The notes under the pieces were generated by a model that worked only from the letters and a program-made list of their open reading frames with translations, did not search any database and was not told the DNA's origin. A stretch of DNA of 64,000 bases from Promethearchaeota archaeon (GTDB lineage: Archaea; Asgardarchaeota; Lokiarchaeia; Sigyniarchaeales; SOKP01): assembly GCA_019057795.1 (NCBI GenBank), contig JAHLWS010000070.1:124001-188000 (forward strand), in the 5' to 3' direction. Both the position numbers and the translations under genes were made by a program. Positions within the stretch are counted from its first letter, which is position 1. The number at the start of each line of letters is the position of its first letter. This document shows positions 1 through 9,300 of the stretch, one piece after another.

Positions 1-966
1 AGCCTTGGTAATGAATTAATCGCAGTTTTAGTGGTAAATAGAGACGGGTTGGTTATGGATTCTTTAATAGGTTCTTCAGAAAAATCGCTAGATGAAGAAA
101 TTATTAGTGGTGTAAGCGCTTTAGTAGAACCTGTATTAACTAGAATTACCGAAGAATTCAGTTCAGGATCCTTTGGAACGGGAACCTTTGATACTGAAGA
201 TTATAGATTCATATTTTGTGAAGCTGGACCTGAAGCAATTCTTGTTACGGTTTTGGATGCTATAGCGGGTGTAGATCCTGTTTTTCCTTACGCTTATTTA
301 GCATCTGAAAAGATTGCCCGAATTTTCGACGGAAGAACCGTAAGTCCCGTTATTCCAAAGTTAATTTCTGAACAAGATGGAAAGCATATCCAACGAAAAG
401 TGGATAAACTTCAAAAAATTAATATAAAATCTGGAGAATACGCTTTTAAATTAATCCTTGGTGGGGATGGCGCAGTTGGTAAAACAAGCATGGTACACAG
501 ATATGTTGAAGATAATTTTGCCACTGATTATAAATCTACGATAGGTACTTCAATTATGAAAAAGAAATGTTCATTTGAAGGGCTTGAAAGTGCTGTGAAG
601 TTTGTAATATGGGATTTAGCAGGGCAAGCTCAATTTAAACGAGTTAGACAATCGTATTTAGTTAATGCAGAAGCAGGAATTTTAGTTTATGATGTAACAA
701 ATCGAATATCTTTTGAAAATGTCAACAAGAATTGGTACGGTGAAATTAAAAAAGCGTCTCCTAACATTTCGCTTATTTTGGTTGGAAATAAAATAGATTT
801 AGAAAATGATAGAGTGGTTTCTACTGAAGAGGGGGAAACTCTAGCACAAGAATTAAAGTTATCGTATATAGAAACATCTGCTAAATCAGGAGTAAATATA
901 AATGATGCTTTTAAAATGCTTGCTTTACAAATAATAAAAAAGTTTATAGTAATGGAGGATGTGTAA
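1..966 (+). CDS. Roadblock/LC7-like domain fused to Ras-family small GTPase (5' partial)
   Basis: The frame stays open to the left edge, so the gene is truncated at its start; ten codons precede the first GTG. The first ~110 visible residues (a strand ending VVNRDGLVMDS, then helices) look like a roadblock/LC7 domain. The second half is a complete Ras-like G domain: P-loop GGDGAVGKTS, switch I Thr in KSTIGTS, DLAGQ in place of the Ras DTAGQ, NKID and the ETSAK guanine loop. The stop at 964-966 directly follows the G domain, so there is no C-terminal prenylation-type tail. Roadblock proteins are GTPase regulators in eukaryotes and bacteria; this fusion could be a self-regulated switch, which is inference. 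The GTPase call is firm, the roadblock call moderate. Confidence 0.88.
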   Translation, partial: SLGNELIAVLVVNRDGLVMDSLIGSSEKSLDEEIISGVSALVEPVLTRITEEFSSGSFGTGTFDTEDYRFIFCEAGPEAILVTVLDAIAGVDPVFPYAYLASEKIARIFDGRTVSPVIPKLISEQDGKHIQRKVDKLQKINIKSGEYAFKLILGGDGAVGKTSMVHRYVEDNFATDYKSTIGTSIMKKKCSFEGLESAVKFVIWDLAGQAQFKRVRQSYLVNAEAGILVYDVTNRISFENVNKNWYGEIKKASPNISLILVGNKIDLENDRVVSTEEGETLAQELKLSYIETSAKSGVNINDAFKMLALQIIKKFIVMEDV

Positions 967-970
967 ATAG

Positions 971-1071
971 AGCCTCTGGGGGGAATTGAACCCCCGATCT
1001 ACAGATTACGAATCTTTAGCATGTAATTCTAAATGGCATTAAATGTTGCTCTACCGCTAAGCCACAGAGGC
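971..1071 (-). tRNA. tRNA-Thr (anticodon CGT) with intron in the anticodon stem
   Basis: Read on the minus strand, the acceptor GCCTCTG pairs with CAGAGGC, and the T arm GGGGG-TTCAATT-CCCCC is perfect. The anticodon loop is TTCGTAA, giving anticodon CGT (Thr, codon ACG). The anticodon stem closes as ACAGA/TCTGT only if about 29 nt (1015-1043) are removed from inside its 5' strand; the mature length is then 72 nt including the discriminator. An intron inside the 5' strand of the anticodon stem is a non-canonical archaeal position (canonical is 37/38). No CCA is encoded. The exact splice ends may shift by one or two bases. Confidence 0.88.
1015..1043 (-). other. Non-canonical intron of tRNA-Thr
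   Basis: This 29-nt insert separates the ACA and GA halves of the 5' anticodon-stem strand. Removing it restores five Watson-Crick pairs; leaving it in gives a stem with a mismatch. It should be excised by the archaeal splicing endonuclease if it adopts a bulge-helix-bulge fold. Boundaries are inferred from stem pairing only. Confidence 0.7.
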
Positions 1072-1181
1072 GTAAGATTTAATTTATTTAAAATTACTAT
1101 ATTGAAATTTCCTTTTAAAAAAAATTTTTTCATTTTAATAAAATTCTTCTTAAGATGAATATTTTAAAATGTGTTTTAATT

Positions 1182-2654
1182 CTAATCTTTCTTCATTAAC
1201 GCTTTATCCACAGATGAACCAAGTTTTTTCAAGGTTTCTCTAATATCGACCTTTTTAATCTTCCACTTCATTGGTTCTATGGTAATTATGAAGTTTTTCA
1301 CATCCGTTTTTGCTCGAATAAGAGTTTGATATCCTATTAACAATTTTCCTGTTTTTTTCGAAATTGTTTTTGACATAGTTATTTTACCGCAAGATATTCC
1401 TAAAGAGCGACACATCTCTTTAAAATTCTTAATTAGGGGTAATGACGCATTTCTAAAACCAATACCTATAGATTTGTTTTTTTTATCAACATAAATAGTA
1501 CCATCTGTATCAACTAACCCCTTTAAACCTCTAATTACTAGGGGACTATATTTAAATATCCACTCTTCCTTATTGCGTTCAATCCATTCTTGATCCTTTT
1601 TAATCCATTGAGGAACGCATACTTGGTTTTGTACTTTGTCTCCTGTCATTAATCCTAATCGCTTTAATGTCTCTATCAAACCATCTCCATATAATTTAAT
1701 GTCGACTGATTTAGAATTCTTTCGTGGAACCAAATCTGGAGAAATCTTAAACACCTTTTGCATCAAATTTTTTACATAATGTACATATTCGAGTTCATCC
1801 ACACGATTCAAAGATATGCTTAATAAACTATTTTTGTATTTCTTTTCTCCTTTTTTATGAAGATGTCCATCCCCTAATATTATACATATTAACTCAGCAA
1901 GATCTTCATTCTTTTTTAATTTTAAAGGTTTATTTATTTTTTCTTTGGACTCAATTATTTTATGTGGAATTCTATTTCCATAAAATTCTACTAATTTTTC
2001 AAAACTATTTTGGTTCAGGGTGTATCCATGATATAAAGTATTACCAATGTAGGTTCCTATATTCTTACTTATTTTATTATTTGAAATTCCTCTATCGTTG
2101 AGTTTTGAACATATTTCACTTATTAAAGAAGGTTCTATGTAAATTCGGCCTTTTTTTTCTAAAATTTCAATTTTTTCTGCTCTGCATATTTCCCTTCCAG
2201 CTAGACTTTCAAGCTTTTTTAGAGATTTCTTATTTATTCTATTTCCCCGGTAAAGAGCACCTCTGATATCAACTCCAATTTTTTCTCTTATTTGTTTTAA
2301 AGTAAAACCATTGTTTTTTAATTCGTCCCAAATTTTCTTTAAATCATCATCATCTAATTTAATTTTATCTTCGTCAATTTTTTTTTTATTTTCAAGATTC
2401 TCTTCTTTTAATTCATAAATTGGTTTATAATGTTCATCAAGATCAAGTGGTTCCCAATCATCTCCTATTTCTTGTTCATCGGAATTAATGGGTTCCCAGT
2501 CATCTTCTAATAATTCTTTATTACCTTCATCTTCCTCAAAGGGTTCCCAATTATCCTCTATTTCTTCTAGAAGGTTTTTTTTTAGTTCTTTCTCATCCCC
2601 TGAATTATCTCCAATATAATCAACGATTTCTTCATCATAATCCTTGTTATTCAT
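1182..2654 (-). CDS. Free-standing LAGLIDADG-type endonuclease-like protein with acidic repeats and tandem HTH-like repeats
   Basis: A 490-residue protein. The ATG at 2654 is preferred over a TTG one codon upstream; no clear Shine-Dalgarno is seen. Residues ~30-75 are strongly acidic and contain three WEP repeats (NWEP, DWEP, DWEP spaced 14-17 residues). Residues ~105-158 and ~177-229 are two copies of an HTH-like repeat, each with an IG..I/..LY.G core followed by a KLxxxxG..I stretch. Two degenerate LAGLIDADG motifs follow: LAELICIILGDGHL near 253-266 and LKGLVDTDGTIYV near 378-390, as in monomeric homing endonucleases. It is not inside a host gene and lies upstream of tRNA-Thr on the same strand. 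It could be an active endonuclease or a domesticated DNA-binding protein; the acidic repeats have no assigned role. Confidence 0.75.
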   Translation of the reverse strand: MNNKDYDEEIVDYIGDNSGDEKELKKNLLEEIEDNWEPFEEDEGNKELLEDDWEPINSDEQEIGDDWEPLDLDEHYKPIYELKEENLENKKKIDEDKIKLDDDDLKKIWDELKNNGFTLKQIREKIGVDIRGALYRGNRINKKSLKKLESLAGREICRAEKIEILEKKGRIYIEPSLISEICSKLNDRGISNNKISKNIGTYIGNTLYHGYTLNQNSFEKLVEFYGNRIPHKIIESKEKINKPLKLKKNEDLAELICIILGDGHLHKKGEKKYKNSLLSISLNRVDELEYVHYVKNLMQKVFKISPDLVPRKNSKSVDIKLYGDGLIETLKRLGLMTGDKVQNQVCVPQWIKKDQEWIERNKEEWIFKYSPLVIRGLKGLVDTDGTIYVDKKNKSIGIGFRNASLPLIKNFKEMCRSLGISCGKITMSKTISKKTGKLLIGYQTLIRAKTDVKNFIITIEPMKWKIKKVDIRETLKKLGSSVDKALMKKD

Positions 2655-2796
2655 CAACTATTTTTCTTTATCATTGTTTTTATACTCCCCTGAATCTTCT
2701 ACAAGAAAATAAATTAGATGAAAAATAAAATAGTAATATCAGTGCTTAAAAAATTTAAAACCTAATTAAATCATATAGAATTATAAAATTTTACCA

Positions 2797-3813
2797 ATGA
2801 ATAACAACGATTATATTAGTTCAATAGGAGAAATAACATTAATAAGAATTATAGAAGAATTAATTTTTGAAAAAACTGGAAGGAAATTAATTAGAGACGA
2901 TTCTTTTTTTTTTAAAATTATAGAGGAAGATATCCTAAAAGATATCGTTCTTAACTCAGACATGTTCAATGCTGCAACTGATGCTCCAGAACAAATGTCC
3001 TTTTATCAGATGGGACGAAAATCTGTTCTTATGAATATAAGCGATCTTGTTGTTAAGGGCGTAAAACCCCAAGGTGTTATTATTTCTCTAGGACTTCCTG
3101 AAAATTTAAAAGTTATAGATTTTAAATGTTTGATTGAAGGAATTATCGATTATATAAAATTGTGGAATATTAATTATCTGGGAGGAGATATTAATAAATC
3201 TAAAGAAATAATTATAAATCCGACTGTATTTGGTTTTAAGGATCCAAAAAAAATAATTTATCGAAAAGGTTTAAAACCAGACGATTTAATTTTAATAAAC
3301 AATAAATTCGGCTTAACTGGTGTAGGATTTGACATAATTTTAAATAGAAAAGAGAAAATAGAGGATTTTTCTAAATATAGTAGAGCTATCAAAAGTGTAT
3401 TAGAACCAAACGATATAGGAAAGGAAGGTATTGTTTTGGCAGATAACCAATTAGCAACGGCGAGTATTGATTCTTCTGATGGGTTATCTAAATCTTTAAA
3501 AGATTTGCTTTTGTCAAATCCTAATATGGGGTTTGAAATTGAATTTAATGAAAACTTAATTCATCAAGATTCAATAAAATATTCAAAAGAATACAATGCC
3601 TCGTTAGAAAAATTAATCTTTAATGGAGGAGAAGAATTTATTCATCTATTTACAACCAATGCCAAAAATTTTAAAACGGCTCAAAAATTCGTCAATTCGA
3701 TGGGTGGAAAATTGTTTAAGATCGGAAAAGTAATTTCTGAGGAAAAAATCTATTTTTTAAAAGAAGGTAAAAGAATTGAATTAAAGAGTCAAGGTTATGA
3801 ACATTTTAAATAA
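2797..3813 (+). CDS. thiL: ThiL-like thiamine-monophosphate kinase (AIR synthase-related family)
   Basis: A 338-residue protein matching ThiL in order and length. It has an N-terminal IGEITLIRII element and the MNISDLVVKGVKPQGVIISLGLP block typical of PurM/ThiL ATP-binding folds. It also has a GGDINKS motif (family GGDT) and a C-terminal TASIDSSDGLSKSL segment. ThiL phosphorylates thiamine monophosphate to the diphosphate cofactor in the cytosol. The usual GDDAA motif near the N-terminus is not recognisable; the equivalent region reads NSDMFNAATDAPEQ, so substrate specificity is less certain than the fold. It diverges from the LAGLIDADG gene across a 142-bp AT-rich gap. Confidence 0.75.
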   Translation: MNNNDYISSIGEITLIRIIEELIFEKTGRKLIRDDSFFFKIIEEDILKDIVLNSDMFNAATDAPEQMSFYQMGRKSVLMNISDLVVKGVKPQGVIISLGLPENLKVIDFKCLIEGIIDYIKLWNINYLGGDINKSKEIIINPTVFGFKDPKKIIYRKGLKPDDLILINNKFGLTGVGFDIILNRKEKIEDFSKYSRAIKSVLEPNDIGKEGIVLADNQLATASIDSSDGLSKSLKDLLLSNPNMGFEIEFNENLIHQDSIKYSKEYNASLEKLIFNGGEEFIHLFTTNAKNFKTAQKFVNSMGGKLFKIGKVISEEKIYFLKEGKRIELKSQGYEHFK

Positions 3814-3968
3814 TTTACCTTAATGAAAACATTCAAGGAATATAGAACAGAAACGACTACAGAAAAAGTTATAAATTATTATAGATTTTATCCATTACAA
3901 TTTTACTTTAATTTTAACTTTTTAACAAGAATTAAAACATTTGATCTTATAATTATTCTATTAAAACA

Positions 3969-4072
3969 GGGCCATTAGCGCAGGCAGGTAGCGCAGCAGG
4001 CTTTTAACCTGAAGGTCGTGGGTTCGATATGCTCGTTCGAAAAGATCGGGTGCGAAATTCCCACATGGCCCG
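3969..4072 (+). tRNA. tRNA-Lys (anticodon TTT) with intron in the T loop
   Basis: The acceptor GGGCCAT pairs with ATGGCCC (4065-4071). The D stem is GCGC/GCGC, and the anticodon stem CAGG/CCTG encloses CTTTTAA, so the anticodon is TTT (Lys). The T stem GTGGG (4018-4022) pairs with CCCAC (4060-4064), but 37 nt lie between them instead of 7. Removing about 30 nt gives a 7-nt T loop (TTCAATT or TTCGATT) and a 74-nt tRNA. This is a non-canonical intron position. No CCA is encoded. The gene lies upstream of cbf5 on the same strand. Confidence 0.88.
4026..4055 (+). other. Non-canonical T-loop intron of tRNA-Lys
   Basis: A 30-nt insert within the T loop. Its interior can fold as a hairpin (TGCTCG with CGGGTG, including wobble pairs), and three or four pairs can form between the intron start and the downstream exon, suggesting a relaxed bulge-helix-bulge. 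The cut could move by one base without changing loop length. Confidence 0.7.
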
Positions 4073-4215
4073 CTAATATTTTACTATTTGTAAAGGCTGA
4101 GTTAAAATTTATTTTTAAAAGAAAAGTTTTGCATGAAATAATTAATCGAGTATGCATTAAAGGTAAATATAAAGATAGTTCGTTAAAACGAATAAGCTCT
4201 CTTACAGCTAAAAAA

Positions 4216-5232
4216 ATGGTTGATATAGAATTTAAATTACCATCTGATGAACCCGAACAATTAATAGTTAAATCCCAAGACACTACTAACGAAGCATATG
4301 GGTGTGAACCGGACAAAAGAGACATAGAGGCCCTCTTAAAATATGGTGTTATAAATTTAAATAAACCCAGTGGTCCAACAAGCCATGAAGTAGTCTCTTG
4401 GGCCCGCAAGATTTTAGGAATTGATAACGCAGGACATGGGGGGACTTTAGATCCAAAGGTTACTGGAATATTACCTTGTGCGCTTGGTAAAGCTACCAGA
4501 GTCTTGTCGGCATTATTGAATGCCGGTAAAGAATATGTAGGAGTTATGTATTTGCACACACCTGAGAAATTAAAAAAAATTGAAAAAGTATTTAAAATAT
4601 TCACAGGTAAAATTTATCAAATGCCTCCTATAAAATCATCAGTAGTTCGAAAATTGAGAATAAGAGAGATATATTATGCTAAAGTGCTTGAGGTAAATAA
4701 GAATCATGTATTATTTAAGGTCGGATGCGAAGCAGGTACTTACATCCGAAAATTATGTTTTGATATAGGTGAAGCTTTATGTTCAGGAGCACATATGCTA
4801 GAATTAAGGCGAACTAGAGTAGGTAATTTTATAGAAGATAAAAGCCATGTAAACCTTCATAATCTAAAAGACGCGTATTCTATATACCGTGAAGAAGGTG
4901 ATGACTATTATTTGAGGAAAGTAATTTCTCCTATGGAAAAAATGGTATCACATTTGCCAAAAATATATGTAAGAGATACTGCTGTTGATGCTTTATGTCA
5001 TGGTGCAGATTTAGCTTCTGCTGGAACGTGTTTTGTAGATGCACGAATCAATAATAATATGCAAATAGTTTACATGACGCTTAAAAAAGAATTAATTGGT
5101 TTTGGTACTGCTAAAATGAATGCAATCAAGATTTACAAGGCAAAATCTGGAATTGTGGCTAGAACCAATAAAATATTTATGGAACGAGGCATTTATCCTC
5201 GGTGGAACGAAATAATCAAAAACAAAAAGTAA
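4216..5232 (+). CDS. cbf5: Cbf5/TruB-type tRNA and H/ACA rRNA pseudouridine synthase
   Basis: Start chosen at ATG 4216. The open frame extends back into the tRNA-Lys gene, but archaeal Cbf5 proteins are about 330-340 residues and begin just ahead of the conserved region ending YGVINLNKPSGPTSHEV; this start gives 338. The TruB catalytic block GHGGTLDPKVTG places the nucleophilic Asp near residue 79. The C-terminal ~90 residues (from KIYVRDTAVDALCHGADLA) form a PUA domain. Cbf5 is the catalytic subunit of the archaeal H/ACA ribonucleoprotein and also modifies tRNA U55. Nop10 and Gar1 are not nearby. The downstream methyltransferase frame overlaps its end. Confidence 0.92.
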   Translation: MVDIEFKLPSDEPEQLIVKSQDTTNEAYGCEPDKRDIEALLKYGVINLNKPSGPTSHEVVSWARKILGIDNAGHGGTLDPKVTGILPCALGKATRVLSALLNAGKEYVGVMYLHTPEKLKKIEKVFKIFTGKIYQMPPIKSSVVRKLRIREIYYAKVLEVNKNHVLFKVGCEAGTYIRKLCFDIGEALCSGAHMLELRRTRVGNFIEDKSHVNLHNLKDAYSIYREEGDDYYLRKVISPMEKMVSHLPKIYVRDTAVDALCHGADLASAGTCFVDARINNNMQIVYMTLKKELIGFGTAKMNAIKIYKAKSGIVARTNKIFMERGIYPRWNEIIKNKK

Positions 5233-5246
5233 GAAAATATAAAAAT

Positions 5247-5885
5247 ATGAAGCAAAAGAACCAACATTATTCTACTCAGTTCCCAGATGTAAAAATTAAA
5301 GTTTATTCCGTTCCAGAAAGTTTAAAACAGCATTTATTCATTTTTAAAACTATCACGGGAGTTTTTTCATTTAAAAAAATAGATTTAGGAACTAAGGTTT
5401 TTATTGAGCACATGACCGTCCCAAAAAAACAGAGCGTTTTACTCGATCTGGGGTGCGGGTATGGTGCGATTGGAATTGTGTTAGCATATATATCACCTCA
5501 AAGCACAGTTTATCTAATTGATATAAATAAAAGAGCAATCTGGTGCACTAGGGAAAATATAAAATATAATTTATTGGATAGGACAAACAAAGTTATTACT
5601 TTATCAGGAAACTATTTTAAACCTATAAAAAATAAAAACATAAAGTTTGATGGAATTTATATGAATCCACCTTTACGCAATGGTAGAAGAGAATTTCTCA
5701 AGCTATGTGAAGAGGTTCCTTATTTTTTAAAGCCAAAAGGACTATTTCAATTCGTGATTAAAAAAAAAATGGGCGCAGAATATGTATTAAAATACATAAA
5801 TAGCAATTTTTCAAAGATATTCGATATCAAGATAATTTGTAAGAGATCTGGATACTGGGTTTTTGATCTAACTATATTAGATTAG
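5247..5885 (+). CDS. RsmC/HemK-like class I SAM-dependent methyltransferase
   Basis: A ~212-residue protein if started at ATG 5247; the frame is open from 5202 and would then overlap cbf5. Motif I LDLGCGYGAIGI and motif IV MNPPLRNG are clear. NPP followed by R/N marks amino-methylating RNA methyltransferases of the RsmC class (for example m2G). A KIKVYSVPESL-type N-terminus precedes the fold. The position directly behind cbf5 suggests an RNA substrate, which is inference. The exact base modified cannot be read from sequence. Confidence 0.8.
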   Translation: MKQKNQHYSTQFPDVKIKVYSVPESLKQHLFIFKTITGVFSFKKIDLGTKVFIEHMTVPKKQSVLLDLGCGYGAIGIVLAYISPQSTVYLIDINKRAIWCTRENIKYNLLDRTNKVITLSGNYFKPIKNKNIKFDGIYMNPPLRNGRREFLKLCEEVPYFLKPKGLFQFVIKKKMGAEYVLKYINSNFSKIFDIKIICKRSGYWVFDLTILD

Positions 5886-6003
5886 AGCAATAATTTTGAT
5901 TTTATTAATAATAAAATTCAAGAAAATTTTTTAGTAAAAATGGAAAATTTTTTTACAAATCGAATATTCTTTTAAAAAATACAGCAAGGAAAGAGGATTT
6001 TTT

Positions 6004-6261
6004 TTGACTAAAAAAAGAAAGATAGATGTTCTACTTCATGAGCTGGTTCCCAAACATTACCTTTTAACAAAAGAAGAATCGCAAAATTTGTTAGAAAAAT
6101 ATAAAATACATATTTCTGATTTACCTCAAATGTTTGAAAAAGATCCAGTAGCAATTGCAATTGGTGCAAAAGAAGGTGATATTGTTAAGATTGTTCGAGA
6201 TTCTCGTACAACAGTAAAATTCATAAATTATTATCGTTATGTCAAAAAAGAAAAAGTGTAA
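6004..6261 (+). CDS. rpoH: DNA-directed RNA polymerase subunit H (Rpb5 C-terminal homologue)
   Basis: An 85-residue protein starting at TTG 6004 with purine-rich GGAAAGAGGA upstream. The core HELVPKHYLLTKEE..ELLEKYKI..LP.....DPVA..IGAK.GDIVKI.R.S.T....YYRYV is the archaeal RpoH signature, equal to the C-terminal assembly domain of eukaryotic Rpb5. It sits 45 bp ahead of rpoB, the usual archaeal order, so the two are probably cotranscribed from a promoter in the AT-rich gap 5886-6003. Confidence 0.96.
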   Translation: MTKKRKIDVLLHELVPKHYLLTKEESQNLLEKYKIHISDLPQMFEKDPVAIAIGAKEGDIVKIVRDSRTTVKFINYYRYVKKEKV

Positions 6262-6306
6262 TTAATCTCTTTTATTGAAATTAATATTAAATAGGTTAGA
6301 CAAAAA

Positions 6307-9300
6307 TTGAGCGCTGAAAGATTATCTAATAACGATAAGTGGGTCGTTTTAAAAAGTTTATTTGATGAGAAGGGTCTAGTGCGTCAACATCTCGATTCTT
6401 ATAATATTTTTATTGAAGATGAAATGCAAAGTATAGTAGATGAATCGAATGAAGTAGTACCGGATATTCCCGGCTTCAAAATAAGTTTTGGGAAAATTAA
6501 GGTTGGGGTGCCTAAAGTCAGGGAAGCGGACGGTGCCACGATGGAAATCACACCTATTGAGGCTAGAATTCGAGAATTAAGTTATGCTGCGGATATTATA
6601 TTAGAAATGACCCCCATAACTATTGATGAACGAACTCAAAGGGAGGAAATGGAAGAGACACTTGATATATATATTGGTAAAATACCTATAATGCTAAAAA
6701 GTTGTCGTTGCCCTTTGGAAAACTTAACAGAACAAGAGTTAATTAACCGAGGAGAAGACCCACTTGATCCCGGTGGATATTTTATAATAAATGGGACTGA
6801 GCGCGTACTGGTGACGCAAGAAGATTTAGCTCCCAATAGAATTTTAGCGGAAGAGGCAAGTAGAAGTTCAAGTGCTACACATCAAGCAAAAGTATTTTCT
6901 ACGAGAAGTGGTTTTCGGGCACCTGTAACTATCGAAAGAAAGAAAGACGGAAATTTAAGAGTCTCGTTTCCTTCTGTTCCAGGCAAAATTCCGCTTGCGA
7001 TCTTAATGCGTGCCTTAGGGTTACACTCTGATAAAGAAATTTTTGAAGCCATTTCAGAAAATGATGATATTCAGAAAGAATTGATTCCAGTTATAGATGT
7101 TGCTTCGGAAATCCAAGTATTAAAAGATCCTGAAAAATCTCAACAAAATGCTTTAGATTATATAGGAAAGAGAGTCGCAATTGGGCAAACAAAGGATTAC
7201 CGAATTAGAAGAGCGCTTCAAGTTTTAGATAGATACCTTTTACCTCATATTGGAAATGCGGAAGAGGATCGAATAAAGAAAGCTTATTATTTAGGTCAAA
7301 TGGCTCAAAAAGTAATGGAACTCGCCTTAAAATTTCGTGAGTCTGATGATAAAGATCATTATGCCAATAAAAGATTGAAATTAGCTGGTGAATTATTTAC
7401 ATCCCTATTTAGAGTTGCGTTTTTAAATCTTGTAAAAGACATAAAGTACCAACTAGAACGTACCGCTGTTCGAGGGAGAGCTCCTAATATCAAAACTGCT
7501 GTGAGAGCGGATGTAATTACTGAAAGGATAAGACATGCTTTAGCAACAGGCAACTGGGTTGGAGGTAAAGCTGGCGTTAGTCAATTGTTGAATAGAACAA
7601 ATCATGTTGGGACATTAAGTCATTTAAGGAGAGTAATATCGCCATTAAGTAGAAGTCAACCGCATTTTGAAGCGAGAGATTTACATCCCACCCAATGGGG
7701 TAAGATTTGTCCAGCAGAAACCCCAGAGGGGCCAAACTGTGGTTTGGTTAAAAATCTTGGATTAGCTTCTATTATTTCTGTTGGCGCCGATGAGAGAATT
7801 ATTGAAAACATATTAATAGATTTAGGAGTAATTCCAATTAATGAAGTAAAAAGAATAAAAGGGGAAAAGGTAAATGTATTTCTTAATGGCAAATTAGTCG
7901 GTATTCATCAAAAACATAATCCCTTTTTAAATCAACTTAGAGAGAAGAGACGTAAAGGCGAGATTGGTCAACATGTGAATATTGGATATTATAACGATTC
8001 TAAAGAGATTCAAATAAATTGTGATGCAGGGAGAGCGACTAGACCATTATTTATAATTAAGAACAAACAAATCCTCATTACGAAAGAAGATGTAGAGAAA
8101 ATTAAACAAGGTAAGTATGCGTGGACAGATTTGATTGAGAAAGGTGTTATTGAATATCTAGACGCAGAAGAAGAAGAGAATTCTTATATTGCTATGTTTG
8201 AAGAAGATATTACGGCTGAACATACACATTTAGAGATTTCTCCTGCTGCTATTTTAGGAATATGCGCTTCAGTAATTCCATTTCCAGAACATAATCAATC
8301 TCCACGAAATACATACGAAGCGGGGATGGTTAAACAAGCATTAGGACTATTTGCTGCAAATATGCATTTAAAACTTGATACGCGTGGTCATACGCTTCAT
8401 TATCCTCAACTACCATTAGTTATAACGAGCCCAATGAAGATAATTGGAATTAATCGCCGACCAGCGGGACAAAACTTCATAGTTGGCATGATGAGTTTTG
8501 AAGGTTATAATATTGAAGATGCAATTATTATAAACAAATCCTCAATAGAACGCGGTCTCGCACGCAGTCATTTCTTCAGAACTTACGATGCCGAAGAAAG
8601 GAAATATCCCGGAGGAGAATTGGATAAATTTGAAATACCAGAAAGAGGCGTTAGAGGTTTCAAATCCGCTGAATCTTATCGATTATTATCTGAAGAAGAT
8701 GGAATTATCGAACCTGAAACCACTGTAGGGGGGGGCGATGTTTTAATAGGACGCACATCTCCTCCACGATTTATTAAATCTTACGAAGAATTTGAATTGA
8801 TGCAACCAAATAGAAGAGAAACTTCAAAAAATATGCGTCACAATGAGAAAGGAATTGTAGATACTGTAATTATTTCTGAAACTGTTGATGGTAATAAATT
8901 AGTAAAAATTAAAGTAAGAGACCTACGTATTCCTGAATTAGGAGATAAATTCTCTTCACGACATGGACAGAAAGGGGTACTGGGGTTAGTCCAGCCGGCG
9001 GAGGACATGCCTTTCACTTCAAATGGCGTAATTCCAGATATTATTGTAAATCCTCATGCTATGCCATCAAGAATGACCTTAGGACAGCTCTTTGAAGGAA
9101 TTAGTGGTAAAATTGCGTGTACAACCGGAGAATTAGGTGATGCAACAGCGTTCGAATGGAAAGATATTACGAAACTTCAAGATCAATTAGTAGAAGCGGG
9201 ATTTGAATTTAATGGAAGAGAGGTAATGTATAATGGAATTACAGGAGAAAAATATGAGGCAGGAATTTATTGCGCCCCAATTTATTATCAAAAATTGTAT

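Noticed and set aside
4018..4215. Upstream in-frame extension of Cbf5
   Set aside because: It lies within the tRNA-Lys gene and adds sequence unlike the family; the ATG at 4216 gives the usual length.
3975..4604. Minus-strand frame across tRNA-Lys and cbf5
   Set aside because: It is antisense to a tRNA and a well-supported enzyme gene.
6636..7892. Three minus-strand frames inside rpoB
   Set aside because: They are shadows of the rpoB coding strand with no protein features.
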